In this document: piece by piece, positions 47,012 to 60,790 of the stretch
Numbering within the stretch: the stretch's first letter is position 1
How the letters are laid out: the number at the start of each line of letters is the position of its first letter
Made by a program: the position numbers and the translations under genes
The notes under the pieces: model-generated
What the model saw: only the letters and a program-made list of their open reading frames with translations
Databases searched by the model: none
Told to the model about the DNA's origin: nothing
Origin: Xylocopa sonorina
Lineage: Eukaryota; Arthropoda; Insecta; Hymenoptera; Apidae
Length of the DNA stretch: 64,000 nt
Direction of reading: 5' to 3'
NCBI RefSeq assembly: GCF_050948175.1
Contig: NC_135201.1
Location: 3,782,001 to 3,846,000, forward strand

Positions 47012-50000
47012 CCCCTTGGGCCGTTTCTCGTTTCTCATTCTGACGCGTACGCGTCCCAATCTTCCACTATCGTCTTCGAGACGGACGACCAGGCGGTCTG
47101 CTCCCTCGAAACGCAAAGAAGCCGATAATTTCCGAACGGTTTAAAATTTAACGGCCGATCCGCCGGCGGATCGTCCTGGTTGACAGGACTCGCACGCAAC
47201 ACGACAATTTTTCGTCTCGTTGTATTAAACGTCCTGTAACTTGTGATTACCGATACTTGGGGGGGACTGTTAAGCGGGTTGGCTTTCCCATTATCGCGTA
47301 ATTGCAGGGTCATTGTTGGTAAACGATCGAGAGGAATGTCCCGTTACCGATACTTTGTCGGCGACCTCGGGGTGGTATTATGCCCCACGAATTTTTCTCT
47401 GTGTAATTGCGAAAATACGGCTGGATCGTTTATTAAGCCCGGCTACCGCCGTGAAATTTTGCATTTTTAGAGCACCGTGTCGAGGAGCCCGCGAATCGGA
47501 CCGACGACCGTCTTTAGAGAGCCGCGCGAATCTCTCTCTTTCTCTCTGCTCTCTCACCCCTAATTTAAATCGAACGATCGCGGCGAGAGCTCGCAGCGAC
47601 GCGGGCGTATTTCGCCTCGCCTCGAGACGGTCAGAAATTTGTTACGTGGCTGATAATTACGGCTAAATGTGTCCGAGTTTCGAAAGTAACGTCTCCAATC
47701 CCGTTATCGGCGAGATACAGCCAAACGGAACGATTTCAATAATATCTAACGAGTAACCGCTCGCGTCTCGATAGACTCTGCTCGGTATCGGTTCGATTGG
47801 CGAGGCATCCTCGAGCGTAGAGATTTCTAGATGCCGCGACTCGTTTAGATGCGCTCCTTCTTTTTTCTCATCGTTTCACCCCGAAGGAAAGAGAACCGAC
47901 CGAGAGAGAGACAGAGAGAGAGAGAAAAGAGAGATTCGCCGATGAGAAGGGAACAACAAGAGAGATGGTATCGTGCCGATGCCGAACCAGTATCAAATTC
48001 GTAGAGGGTTATCGCCTCGGGCGACCTATATTGCTTCTCCTCGAATGGCCAAAAGTCGTTGCAGGAGGCTCACGATCGCTCTGCTATTCGCTCTCGTGCG
48101 AACTCCTCGTCTCTTCTCCTCTCTCTCTCTTTTTTTTATGCAATTCTTTACCTGCCGCCCTTCTATTCTCTCCTTTTTTTCCATATTCGCGTGCTCTCCT
48201 CCCCGTTTCTCTTTTTCTTCCTCTTCCTTTCCCACCTCCCCTTTTTCTTACACCCTCCCTCCACCTGACCTCTCCGCGTGTACGCCTTATCGTCTTTCTC
48301 CCTCTCTCTTTCTCTCTCTCTCTCTCTCTGTGGGCTTTTTTCCTCCGTTTTCTCCTTCTTTTTGCCACTGGTGGACGTCGGCATTCCTCTTCGGCGTTCA
48401 CCCAATTTTTTCCCCCCCCCCTGCACGATCGTTGATTCGCAATCTTTTCCACGCTTTCATTCTCTGTATTCGCTCGCAATTTTTTACCGCGACGCCTTCG
48501 TCCTCCGCCCGTCCTGCCCCCTCCAGCTCGTTTCTACTTGTCCCTGCTCTTCTTCTCCTTCCTCTGCTTCTTCTTCTTCTTTTTCACGTGAACCCCAGCG
48601 CGAAGAAACGATCCGTCGTCCCTTTTCGCGAATTCCTCTCGCCCTTTCTCCGTACTTTTCCCTCCGTTCCGGCCTTCCGTCCGTGCCCTATCTCGATCTC
48701 TCCTTCGGCGGGGCGATCCTCTATTTTTTGCGCCCTCGTCCTCGAGAGATCGATCGATCCTTGTGCCGCTTGAGTCGATCTCTCCGCGTTCGAGCGTTGC
48801 GTCGATCCGCGCGCGCCATCTTTTGCCCCTTTTGCCTCCACGATCGCACGAGTCCCCTTGGGGCCCGCCTCGAAACATATTTAGAGATACTTTGTATCAC
48901 TTTCTCGTCGACGTTGGTAACCGAGCAGCTTCCAACGAACGCGATGTCTCGCATTGAAAATTCTGCTTCCTTTCGGTTGCATCGAATGGCTTCCAACTGC
49001 CCTGTGAACCCAGCCATTGAACGCTCTTCAAACGTTACAAGTTGTACTTAAAATTATACGTAATTCTTGTATACCAACCGATAATCTCGATCGCGTTTCC
49101 AATTCCATTATGGATAATTTATAACTATATCGAAAACTTGGTACTTAATAAACGCAGCAACACGCTTCGTCCGTCTTTGATGGACTCGCTCGCGCGATCA
49201 GGAAACGATCCCATGGTGGAAACGTCGAGCGATCTCGCGTTCTGCCGTCCGAAAAGAATTCGTCAACGTTTGCTGGCCGCGGAGTAACGCGTTCGCTGAC
49301 ACAGTGGTTCCGAACTGGCTCCACCACCGACGCCCCGTCTCGTGTCCCCGTGCGATATTAAATATAGTCCCCGATCGGCCTTGAAAGTGTCCGTTCCGTG
49401 CGCCGTTTCCAGAACCGTCCAGAAATTGGCAGAGCGTTCCGAACCGCGGCGGTAGAGGGGGAGGCGGTGATGGTCCAGCGATCGATACGAATTCCAAGTA
49501 CAGACGAACGAAGAACCGGCCTCGATCCGCCACGAAGGTCACGGTCGATGCACAGCCTAGGTCAGGCCCATCGCTTATTATCGCGTTAAAGCTGTCTCCG
49601 GAGGTGGCAGGCCGCTGTTAGAACTTTTACATTTTCGGTCCGCCACGCGGGACGACGATCGCCGCGGCCGCGTTCATGTGTCTCGCATAAGTTCAGTTTT
49701 CTGCCTGGATACCTGTCAGCCGCGTTGCATTCGATTGTTTCGACGTTAAGAACACGAATATCTGTCGGTTTTGGTATCGCCATTTACACTGAGTTATTTA
49801 TTGAGACATAACGTGACGCAACCTACTGTTTCGCTTAAGTCTGACGATGCGATGGGACAGTTTCTCTCTTCCTCTTCGGTTTTGTTCTCTTTTATGGGAT
49901 ATTGTAACTCGTTCTGTTCTTTGAAGTGTTTGAAACGCGAGAGACGCGATTTTCGAACGTTCGAAATGTCCAAAGTAGATTGGTGATGGCATGGGCGAGA

Positions 50001-53000
50001 TGTGTATAGGGGTCTCAGCAGAGTTGTTCAACGGAAAAGACCAGTAGTCCCTACTTATGTTATTTCTCAACTCGAGTACGCCTGGGGCTCCCGGTGAAAT
50101 GAATAAATCTGAAATGGATATACAAACTTAGAATAATGACAGTGTAGGTAGTAGCACTGCGGTCAGCATACTCGCAGACAGGCGCCGTCCTCCTCCAGTG
50201 ATTCTCAATTCGCCGCCGATCCCTTTCGTCGTCTTCTTTCTTTTTTTGCTGCATCGTCGGACGTTACTGCTACGATTCATCGACGCTCCTCGTTTATTCC
50301 CTCGACGATACCTGAAAGGGAAAAGGAACGGTCAGAAACGACGAATTTTTCATTGGAAATTCGTAGGCGAACGAATAGACGCGGCTGCAACGATACTCAA
50401 ATGAAGAACAGAATCGACGCAGTGGCAAGAAAGCAGAGAGAACAGACATTTTATTGAGACGACCAGATTTCTGGCGCACAAATTTGGGACGAGCGACTGG
50501 AGCCAGTCCTCGTACCCAGTCTTACGCAATTACGATCTTTCTTTCCCCTTTCTCCTCTCGAACTTAAATAACCGAATCCGTGGCAAAAGTTTCGATACAC
50601 GCGAACGCGTGAAAATGCACGAGCGATCGAAAGAAAAAGCAAACAAAAATCGTCTCGATTTCATGGATGGATCCGGAGGGAGATCGTGTCGTCGATGGAC
50701 GATGTCGTTAATAATAGCCGATTGATCAGCCGTCGGCTCTATCGGCGATCTAGAAAACCAGTTTCTCGTGTTCCTGACTCGCGCGCAGATATTAAAAGCG
50801 CGAATATCGGTGCCACGTTGCAACGCGAACGCATTTAAGGACTTAGTACAGTTACATAACAATTCGATGGGTATTAACGTCGGCTGGACGTGCACCTACA
50901 ATATTATTAGATCAACACCGAGTACGCGTCTCGTGTTACCACCTTAGCAGGACAGATTCTCATTTCATACGCGATCGCTACCTGGTCAGTTTCTCTGTCT
51001 TTCTCTTTTCTTCGTTCATCGACATTCACCGATGCGATCGTCGTCGTTGCAAATAATATCGCTGAAAAGAATCAGCTTGTTGTCTCTGGTACGCTGTACG
51101 CATCCTCTTCCTCTGAATACGTCGCCACCAGTGGCGAAGTGGAATCTAGTTTCCGTACGATTCACCCGATAAAAGTGTGTTGCTCGACCTCGACTCGCGA
51201 GAGCCGACCGAGGAGAAGCAGCCGGGGCTGATAGAATGGCTCGCGTTATCGTCGACGACTCGTTCCTCTGTCGTTCGAATTGCGTGCACGCAAAATCGGC
51301 GAACGGATCGGATGTTAGAAGTGGCGTTCTCTCTCCGTCTCTCTCCCTCTCTCTACCTCACCATCGAGCACCCTTTCGTCTCTCGAAAAGGTGCGCGAGT
51401 CGGTCTCGAATGCACGCGATCCTCGGCTGACAGTCGAAGCAGCACGTAAGGAGGAACCAAACGAAGGAAGCGTAGGCGAGGGTCAGTGAAAGAAAGCGGC
51501 GGACAGGGATGAAAGAGGGAGGAGAAAGAGGTAGGGGACGCGTGACCCAAATGCGAATTTTATCGAGTTACGCTGTGTTATACTGTCCAAGTGCAGTCAC
51601 AATTGCAGGCCGGCTTCGTCACGCGATGGAAATTACTTAGGGGCGGCAGTTTTTACGTCCGGTGTTGTGCCGTGAACGTGCTCTCTCTTTCTCTCTCTCT
51701 CTCTCTCTTTCTTTCTCCACAGCCCTCAGCGATCTGTTTCGAGCAACCCCTCCGTCCGACAGGGACAGACTTCCCGACGCGTGGAGCACGCTTTCAGCGA
51801 AACGTGTACCGGAAACGGCGATAACCGTTCGCAGATACGCGGGGCACGTACGTACACGCGGTGGCAGCGCGTCGAGGAGGCTCTCCGCGCGTTAAACGAA
51901 ATTTATCATCGATCGGTACCGGCGATTAGCCCGCGTTCGATTCGCGCGCGATCCACACGTTCCGTGGGGGCGCGTTTCGCGAACGGAAGCCGATCTCGAT
52001 AACATTTTACTACCGGCAACGCGGCCGCGTGAACGTGCCTAGGCTCACCTCGAACTTTCGTGCGAAACGAATCGAATCGCATGAACGAATCGCGGCAGAA
52101 TTGATGTCCTTGGCGCGAATGATACGCGAACGGACGTTCACCTCGACAGGTATTTTAGCCGAGGATTGTTAGCGCGATCGGGTAAATATTTCCAAGTAAA
52201 AGCCGGAGGGCATTTTATCGAGCGAGTTTCAATGATACCAGCGCGAGACGGAGAGAGAAAGAGAGTGAGAGAGAGAGAGAGAGAGAGAGCAAGGTAGACA
52301 GAGGAGGGGATGTGGAATGGATGCATTACCTACCACATTAATTTCGGGGTTCAACGGCCTGTCGTGTAGGTGTGCAGATACATCTCTAGGCTCACGCAAA
52401 GTTTCCACCCCTCTTTGTACAGTTGACTGCGTAGCCGACGAATAGACCAACAAGTCTCTCGTACGCTCGACCGATCGCCGAATCGATTACTCGCTACCGA
52501 ATTCTGTTTCGCCAGAATTGAAGGGCTTAGAGGATGAAAGTGTTCTACGTAAGCCGCTTTCCTGACAATTCACTTGGTACGAGCTGCTTTCACGTCGAGC
52601 GCTTCCGTTTTTAACGCTCGTCGAACAGTCCTCCGACCGAGTAAGGAAACACGCGGTGAACGAGGGATGATTCGGATCGATGTTAGGTGAAAATTTTTAA
52701 ACGATTATTTTAGCAAAGTATCCATGACGATACAAGAGTAGAACGTAATTTCCTGTCACGTAACGCTTTGTTCGATGGCGAAGAGGTTCGAGATCGAGGA
52801 GTTTCTGGAAGAAACACGGTTCGCGCGAACTGCGACTCGCTCGCGCTTATTCCATCGATCTTGGCCGAACGCTTGTCTAATCGAACCGAATTACGCGCCG
52901 TTACTAGACGATTTGTCGCGGCGATATTTTTAAACGTCGTCGCCCTTACAAGTGGAGCGACGGCTGCCGCGAGCAAGAGCGAAACAGCCTAACCGGACGA

Positions 53001-56000
53001 TAGCGGCGAAAAGTGCAGCGGAGGATACGTAAGCGCGGGTACGGAGCGAGACGGACAGGAGGTCGCGTCTCGTATCAATTATTTCTTCATTTATTTATAG
53101 GCAGGGCCACGACACCGCGGTATCACCGTTCTTCTTTCCCATCATTTCCACTCGTTCAATCTTCGACCTCTCCTTTTCGCTTTCCACGTTTACTCCTCCC
53201 GCCGATATATTAATACACCGTATCCGTGAATCATCGATACGCTTCTGTTCCATCAGAGCGTACATTTAAACTCGCGCACAACTGGAGTCAGTGGAAATTC
53301 AAACTTGCGAGGTACCTGAAAAATTGGCGGTAACCCGCCATATTGCCTGTCCCTTGCATCAAGCTTGGCGTCTCTCGCAAAGTGAACAGTGTAAATTAGA
53401 GTTCGAGCATTTCAATGAGATGATAATTTCTATCGTTCGCTCTGTCGAGTTTTCAGCGTCGTCGAGTCGATCGTTACGTTTTCCCTCGATCGCAGCCATC
53501 GAGACAAGACGAACGAGAAGATAGAGATTAGTGATACGTTGGATCGCGTTTAAGTTCGATCAGGTTGACACGTGAAGTTTCTCGAGCGACGTAAACTTTC
53601 AGAAGCTTTCGAAATGGCATTGATTGCGCGCGTATAGCCGCAGCGGGTGTTCGATTGCGGCGAAATGAAAAGTTTATCGATCGTCCAGCCGTCTGATCGG
53701 TATTGCCAGTCGGTAGCGTCCCTGTCGCAGCCGCGTACCAGCCACGGTGTATCTTTTTACGTCTGAATGTTCTCGGCGCGTGTGCACGCGTGGATCGAAA
53801 ACGTGGCCGCAGCGTAAGAAACTAGAAAACGATTCTACAGTACAGTCTTGCAATGCGACTGACCTCCGTTCGCTAAAACTATATTTATCTCAACCACACC
53901 GCCGAAGCACGATGCGTACTTGACGTTTTAGCCTTGTTGTACCTCTTCTATGCTCGGGCTACGTTTTTTTCTCTTTTTACTTTCCGTCCAGCCTCTTTCT
54001 TCCTTCCTCTGTCGCGCTCGCTCCACGCATTTATTTGCGTCTACTCGCCACCAGATGTAAAATCCGCGTACCGCGTCCTGTCGCCACGTGTTTCAGATCG
54101 GCGGACGGGCCCGTGGAATTTCTGGGGGGAGGGGGAGGGGGAGGGGGGGCGAGATCCTCCCAGAAACAACAGGATCTCTTCGTTGATCCCCGATACTTTC
54201 CCTCGACTGGTAGTTCTCGCTGTTTTTTCCTCTTTTTTTCTTTTTTTTTTTTTGCTTTCTTCTCTCTCCCCCTCTCTCTCTCTTTATTTTTATCGCTCGT
54301 TTCTGTCGCGAATTCGGAGTCCCCGGTGGTGGTTGGTTTCCCCCCGCCTGGTGCAGGCTTCGAGCGTGCTTTTAAAGATTCCGTGCCAGACGGGCGGTAG
54401 CCGCGTCTGGACAAAAATAAAATTGCCATCTTTCTGTCTCGCCGCTCTTTCCATCCACGCCTTTCGGCACAAGAGCGTGACTCATTCCAGCCAGTCTGAC
54501 CTGCAAACACAAAGAAGGACAACTCCTAAATTAAGGATAAGAAAAAAGAAGGGGAGAGAGAGAGAGAGAGAGAGAGAGGGATGGTAGTATGCTTCGTCTA
54601 AGATGCTGAACCGCGTTAAACGGCGACACGACGATTCCAGCGTTCGAAACGCGATCGAGGCAGAAACGTATCTCTCGCGGTCTTCCGTTTCGTTTTATTC
54701 GACTGCGTTATTACAACTTGTTTAACGCGCTCGTGCGATACGCAACAGCGAGAGACGACGATCCGTCCGGCGCAAATGGGGGGACGCGATTATCCGCGGC
54801 GCAAATCGATTTGGGGAAACGCTAATTGCTCGTCGTTTCCATGGCGGTTCGCTGGCGTGGGAACGAGAGAGCCCAGGGAGCCGAACGGCGGAGCAGCGCT
54901 CGGAGGAAGGGGCACCAGGGGCTCTGATAAATAATTATCGCTGAACGTCGCCGGAAATAAAACGTATGACGCGTAGTAGTACGACAGTGACGACGATAAC
55001 GGTCTTTGGCTGACACCAGAATTCGAATGACGCGCTCGCCCTCTAATAATTGAACCCGTTCCGTCTGTACCACGCTCTAGCACACACCACCCTTCGACGG
55101 GGTGGTCTGTCAGTTGCCGCCGCTAGGGTGACACCGGTTCCGTTGTCAGACGCGCGTTCGTCTTGCCCGTTTCTACCAGAGAGATTCGATCGGACGTTTC
55201 GCGACTGCTCGTCTGACGCGTACGTTTCTAGAGAGAATCGCGCGGCGGCGGCGGCGGCGGCGAATACCAGGACGCGAACCAGCGGCACGGTATCGATACG
55301 GAAAGGAGGAGATCGCCGCCGATTGATCGATAAAGGAAAAACGTAGTCCGCGTAACGGTACGATTTCAGGCAGCCTTTACCCTTCATGGAAGGCGGTCTC
55401 AGCGAACGATGGCCTGAATAGGGTCGAGACTAACGTGCTTTGCAACGTGGCTGCGTATAAACTCGCTTCACCTTTTTCCGTTCTCCGTTCTCCCCGTCGA
55501 CCGCTCCCCGCGACCCCTTTCCTCTGTTCTCCGCCGATCGATCTCTGTCGATCGCCGATCCCCGTGCGCGCGCCGCTCTCTACGCACGATCCACGCTGCC
55601 ATTTGCCGTCGTTGGTAAATGTCGGACGTAACCGCGCGCCGACACCGGGCAAGGTCTCCGCGTAATCTCCCCGGAGGCAGCAAGAAATCCTCCGGCCGGG
55701 TTGCCACTTGATTTATCGCCAATCGTGGTATCGACTCGGTAGCGGCTATTTCGTTTCGATGCTGGCGGATGTGTCGCGGCGAACGATTTACACGTTGGAC
55801 TAACGCGGTCTAATTACACACGGACCTGGTGGTTGGCTGTGTTTCAGATCAGAGGCTACGGCACTCGAAGGGCAGCCTCGACGTTCTCTACTTCAAGTTC
55901 TCCGACAAGGTGGTCCAGCACAGGGTGACCAGGGCGGAATTGTCCCTGTGGATATGGGGCACGAGCCAGGAGGGCGCGGAGCTGGACGATCCAGGTGATC

Positions 56001-56896
56001 CGGAGGACGCGGACAGCCACGAGGACGGACCCGTCACGATCACGTTGCAGAGGATCCTGCGCGGCGGTACAGAGTCCGGTGGCCCGTCGTTGGGCCCGCC
56101 GTTGACCACCAAGCATCCTCGACCGGTCGGTTGCAGAGGCAACTGGGTCACGATCGAGTTGAGGAGAATGGTCGCGGAATGGTTCAAGCATCCGCGGGAC
56201 AATCTGGGTGTCGCGTTGAAGATCTCCGCGGCCGGTGGTAATCATCGTAGAAATTCCAAGTTGGTCGAGACTAATCCCGGTGCGGAGTACGCGCCGTACC
56301 TCGAAGTGCAGACGCAAGAACTCGACTCGCGAAGGGGGGCGAGGGTCAAGAGAAACGTAGGACTTAATTGCGACGAAGCCAGCCAGGAGACTAGATGCTG
56401 TCGATACAAGCTCACCGTGGACTTCGAGAAGTTCGGGTGGGATTGGATAATCGCGCCCAAGAAGTAAGTCGCGTTTCGCCTGTCAGTGTCCAACCACTTC
56501 TTCCTACTTTTCCTGATTCTTCTGTTTCCTTACATTCGTCGAGCACTCGTACTCGTGTCGGTTTCGCGTATCACTCAATCGCACGTAAGATCCTGTATTA
56601 TGTACGTTAGCGTACGTGATACAGGGCTGCCACGATTACCGCGCATATGTAAACGCATGAAAATTTTCTGTCTTAGATACGATGCCAATTACTGTTCGGG
56701 CGACTGTCCAATGGCCTTTCTGCCAGCGTACCCGAACACCCACATCGTCAGCCTTGCGGAGCCGCCTAACAACTCTGGCCCGTGTTGCGCCCCCAGGAAA
56801 CTCTCCGAGATCACGATGCTGTATTTCGATAACGAGTATCAAATCGTGTTCTCGCGATTGCCAGGCATGGTCGTCGAGAAATGTGGATGCTCGTAG
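45213..56896 (+). CDS. myo: Myoglianin, TGF-beta family ligand (GDF8/11 type)
   Basis: Secreted TGF-beta ligand of the myostatin/GDF11 branch. In insects it signals through Babo and Smad2 and affects muscle growth and neuronal and metamorphic timing. Exons 45213-45585, 55848-56463 and 56677-56896 join in phase (1, then 2) to 402 residues. The start is the ATG at 45213, giving a clear signal peptide (MVRGALLLLLLVLFGAF); an upstream GTG frame is not used. The prodomain has ALSLEAIKEQILNKLGL, then DVLYFKFSDKVVQ and an acidic insert. The furin site RVKR ends at residue 293. The mature 109 residues start NVGLNCDE and carry all nine cysteines (RCCRY, NYCSGDC, GPCC, CGCS), including WDWIIAPKK and PGMVVEKCGCS. 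Length and cleavage match the family. Intron 1 is 10.3 kb. Very secure. Confidence 0.97.
45586..55847 (+). other. 10.3-kb first intron of myoglianin
   Basis: No exon of another gene is supported on either strand. Content: many short CT or GA runs (46975-47010, 48298-48330, 51683-51717, 52252-52290, 54555-54580), a long pyrimidine-rich stretch (48095-48420), and a GCG run near 55242-55261. Frames over these runs are artefacts. Its length and position make it a likely home for myoglianin enhancers (inference). Confidence 0.5.
48095..48420. repeat. Pyrimidine-rich stretch in myoglianin intron 1
   Basis: Plus strand mostly C and T, with a CT dinucleotide run near 48298-48330. Several frames of 70 to 260 codons overlap here because pyrimidine sequence lacks stops; none has protein-like composition. 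Confidence 0.75.
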
Positions 56897-58992
56897 TCCA
56901 CCTTAGACAGGCTCGAGACGAGCAACGACGGCGAGGAAGACGTATTTAGATCCACCGAGAAATCGTGGATACCGTTTATCCCTAATTTCCCAATTTTTCT
57001 CTATTCTTTCCACACGTCCCATTTTTTGTGTTATTCTCTTACTCTCTCTCTCTCTCTCCCTCTCTTTCTCTATGCCTTCTTCTTACACACACACTCTTTC
57101 TCTCTCACTCTCTCTCTCTCTCTTTTTCTGGAGTCCCCTCGGATTTCCATCGACGATACGACGCAGCTTTTGTCGGCCGTCGTCGTCGTTGTTTCATCTC
57201 CGACAAGTCCTCATTCGATAGACTGAAAGTGCCTTGTTTGGGGTTGGGTACGGTGCCGCGGATCCCGTTTATTTTTTTTCGGGACACGAGGAACGAGATT
57301 GGTCGTAGAGTTTTAACGAACGCGCCCCCGATCGTTAAACGACACGGCGGGCGCGAGAGTCTGTTTTTTTCTTTTTTTTTTTTTCTTTTTTTTTTCTCTT
57401 AATGGCTAGTTGTAACGGGCACCTTGATAGTCGTTTATGGTCCACGGCAAGGCGGATAGTTCCTAGAGTCACGGTATTATTATTAAGGTGTCGATGCGTT
57501 TACACCTGATCTAAGGAGAACGACCGCGAAAGAATTATTTTTTATACGGGAGCTTATTGCATTTTAAATCAACCCCCGGTAATGGTTTTTGATAATCCGT
57601 CTTTATCGCGACTAGAATCTCTACGAGCCACGCAAAACGAAAACAAACCATATCGTCACGATGTTCCCTTGCACAATGTCGCCTTTCTAAAAAGCAATAC
57701 GAGGATACAAAGGTGGAACGATTCGTTTCCGGTAGTCGTCGTTGATCGGTGAAAACGTGTTGGCCGAAAGATCTCTGTGTACAGTGAATCATACTTTTTC
57801 AATATTTCTCACTCTCTCTCTTTTTCTCTCCTCTTACAGACACACACACATATACTCCCTTTCTCTCTCTCTCTCTCTCTCTCTCGATCTGTCCTTTTCA
57901 GAAAACGCAAACAGACACACGCGCGCACATATTCTCTCTCTTTCTGCATGCACGTATATAAACGCATAAACACTCTCCTCCCCCCTCTGTTTTCTTTCAT
58001 TTTCCTTTAGTGGGTCGTGTGAATGCGTGTGTAGGAAAGCGCGCACGATGTTGTGTAAATATGTCGTACCTAGGCCGTATATTGTCGCTTTCCTACAAAT
58101 TTTCCACACTTTTTTGTTGAACGATGTATAAAAAAAAGAAAAAAAAACAAAAAGAAAAAAACAAAAAAATCGTTGCTTACGTAGGCGAACACGTGTTTCT
58201 TTCACTTTTCTCTAAACCTAATTACACGGTTTTTGGTACGTGTACAGATGCGAATTGTAAGGATCTGGACTGAATGCGTACGGAAACAAGTACACTTTCT
58301 CGTCGATCGGAGCACTGTTGCACTCGATTGCAGAGAGAATGTTTCCTTTCTTCTTTTCTTTTTTTCTTCTTTCTCCTCTTCTTCGCGCTATATCTAGACC
58401 GTCGACGGAGTGCATCGGTGACGCGAGGATCGTACACGCGTGGCATCATGGCTGACACGCGGCGGCGTCGCTTAAGAAACACGATCGGGGTGTACTTTTT
58501 TCAAACAACCAGAGATTCGTAGCCGTTCTTTCAGCCGCATCTTTTGTGATTTCGTAAATTATGATATAGTGTCGTTGTGATATCTAGTTGCTTGGCTCTA
58601 AAATACACCGACCGGTGAAACGCACCCAGAGCGTACCCGTAAACACGGTCTGGGCTCGTTTCGAGCAGTCCTGAGAATCTCAGAACTATCCGTAATCTTT
58701 GTGCACAACGTTCTTCATTTCTTTCCTCTCGGGCGCAAGAATAATCTTAGAAACGTAACGGCCTTCAAATTATTCCTCCTTCCTGTCTTTTTCCTTCTTT
58801 TTTTCGCTCGATTCGAACATTTTAACGATCCATCGATCGTTAACCGATGCGTTAACATATAAAAATTCACGGGAATATGTACGAAGGCTATCCAAAGGTG
58901 TGCTATCGTTCGCTAAAAATTGAAAACTCGAATCTTTCGTCCACTTATTTCTCTGTCTACCACTGTTTCTTTCATCTTTCATCTTTCATCCT

Positions 58993-59035
<43 letters not shown>

Positions 59036-59281
59036 TCCCTTCACTCCACCTCCTTCAACCCTTTTACCACCCCACGTTCACGATCGTTTCTTTTCCCGCC
59101 TAATTTTCATCCTTCGTTTGTTTGTCAATGTGTACCTAGAATTAAAAAGTAATGGAATTGTGTACTCTCAGTATCCAGACATGAGCGGCGAATACTGCAT
59201 ACTTATATATATATACATATATATATAATGTGTACTTCCTAGGTAGAGAGTATTCATAGAATATTTATTCGCTGAAATAAA
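56897..59281 (+). other. Probable 3' UTR of myoglianin
   Basis: Follows the stop at 56894-56896. CT runs at 57037-57064, 57110-57125, 57861-57886 and 58996-59034, T-rich runs near 57363-57398, and an A-rich run near 58128-58168. AATAAA at 59276-59281 is a likely end. No coding exon is seen. Confidence 0.45.
59276..59281 (+). terminator. Candidate poly(A) signal for myoglianin
   Basis: Canonical AATAAA 2.4 kb after the stop codon in an AT-rich stretch. An earlier end is possible. Confidence 0.4.
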
Positions 59282-60633
59282 TGGTTTTTCGATGAAACGT
59301 GTACCCGATTTACGATTCTTCTCTGATCTCGCAAGCCAAGTTGCGCCTCCGTCGTTCCTCTTCTTTTTTTTTTTTCAGGTACGCAGAGCAGTTTCACGGA
59401 CGCCTCGATCGTTCTCGTCGCGTACGCGGCGTGGATTCGCGTTTCGTTCGACGCTTCCTTCGCGCTCTCTTTTAATCAGCGCCAGAGTGTACACGTCTTC
59501 CGTTCACCGCGATAAACTTTCGGGCCACTAAACGATTACCGTCTCTCCTCGCTTAATTAACGAACCTATCAACATTTCAGAGATTCGTGGCGAGAAAACA
59601 TTATGGATCGACTATTTATAAATCGCACGATTCGGGGATCGTGCACGTACGTACTTTAGCTCTTCCTACATCCTCCTTTCTGTTCCCCCTCTTCGAGCCG
59701 ATCAAACGTTTCTCGATATCAATATTTTTCAATTTTATCTCGGGTCAAAGTTAAACGAAAAGTATCTTTTACCCGCGTAATCCCCGTTCGGCTGAAAAGC
59801 CTCGTTTCAACTGGCGTTATTTAATTATACGTGTACGTACCGACGTACAGTCGGTGGCAAGAGTTCACCAACACGCGCCACCCCCCCAGTTTCAAGCATA
59901 CGATAGCGTGCGAGCGATCGATTCGTTCGTTGATTACAATTGGACAGACCTCCAAAAATGATCACGCTAAAAACAAAATTAAATAAACTATATATACGTA
60001 CGCGTTAAAATTTTTAAAATTAAAAAAAAAAACCCTGTTATGATTCTTTACTCCGTTTAAATTAAGTCGAGCTTAGTTAAGATCTCTTAAGCCAATCAGT
60101 TGCGTTTTTCTGAATACCTAAAACCGAAGAGATGTCGTCAATAGACTTTCTGTTCTGACTGTACCTTCCCGAACTTAACACGGGTACGTGTTTCGATTCA
60201 ACGAACGTTATTGCGAACGGACGAGGGATCGTTCGTTTTACTTACGTTTAGCCGCGAAAATCACTATTATCCAGATACTTACGCGCACATTAAAAATCGA
60301 TGGGTGTCACCCACCTTCTTTGGCTGCCACTTCTTTTGCATGACACGCGTACTTGCCTGCCTCTTTGCTACGAACATTCGACCAACAACTTATGGCCTTT
60401 TACCTGCGTCCTTTGGCCTGGACTCTCGTCGATTCGTCTACGAAGTACAGTTTCATTTGAACGAGCGATTGATTGGAGTGCAGGACCCGATTAGACGGTC
60501 ACACGTTGCGTGCGCCGCTCTCGAGGATCCTACGAGCGGGGTTTGACTGGCCTCCGCGATTTTTCTCGTATACCACGGAGCCTTTCAGCTGATCCGTTTC
60601 CATCCGCGATGGATAGGTACAGACAGTGACGAG

Positions 60634-60790
60634 TCTGTCGCACCGTGTGACACTAACATAAACGCGTTGCGGCAGTCGTCGTCCAATAGGAAGTAACAAT
60701 ATCTAGATGGCAATAGATGGCTCTAGATAAAGCCATTTCTTATTGGACAGCCGCCGCCATGCGTTTTGCACTGATGTCGCACGGCGCGAC
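60634..60790. mobile_element. Foldback element with about 55-bp arms
   Basis: The left arm (about 60634-60692, with GTGTGACACT, GTTGCGGCAG and GTCCAATAGGAA) is an imperfect reverse complement of the right arm (about 60735-60790, with TTCTTATTGGACAG, CGCCGCCATGCG and GTCGCACGG). The loop is short and AT-rich, holding CTAGATGGCAATAGATGGCTCTAG. It is too small to code and resembles a MITE. Confidence 0.7.

Noticed and set aside
47973..49051. Long Pro/Ser/Phe/Leu frames in myoglianin intron 1
   Set aside because: Pyrimidine-rich DNA without stops; no domain and no consistent splice structure.
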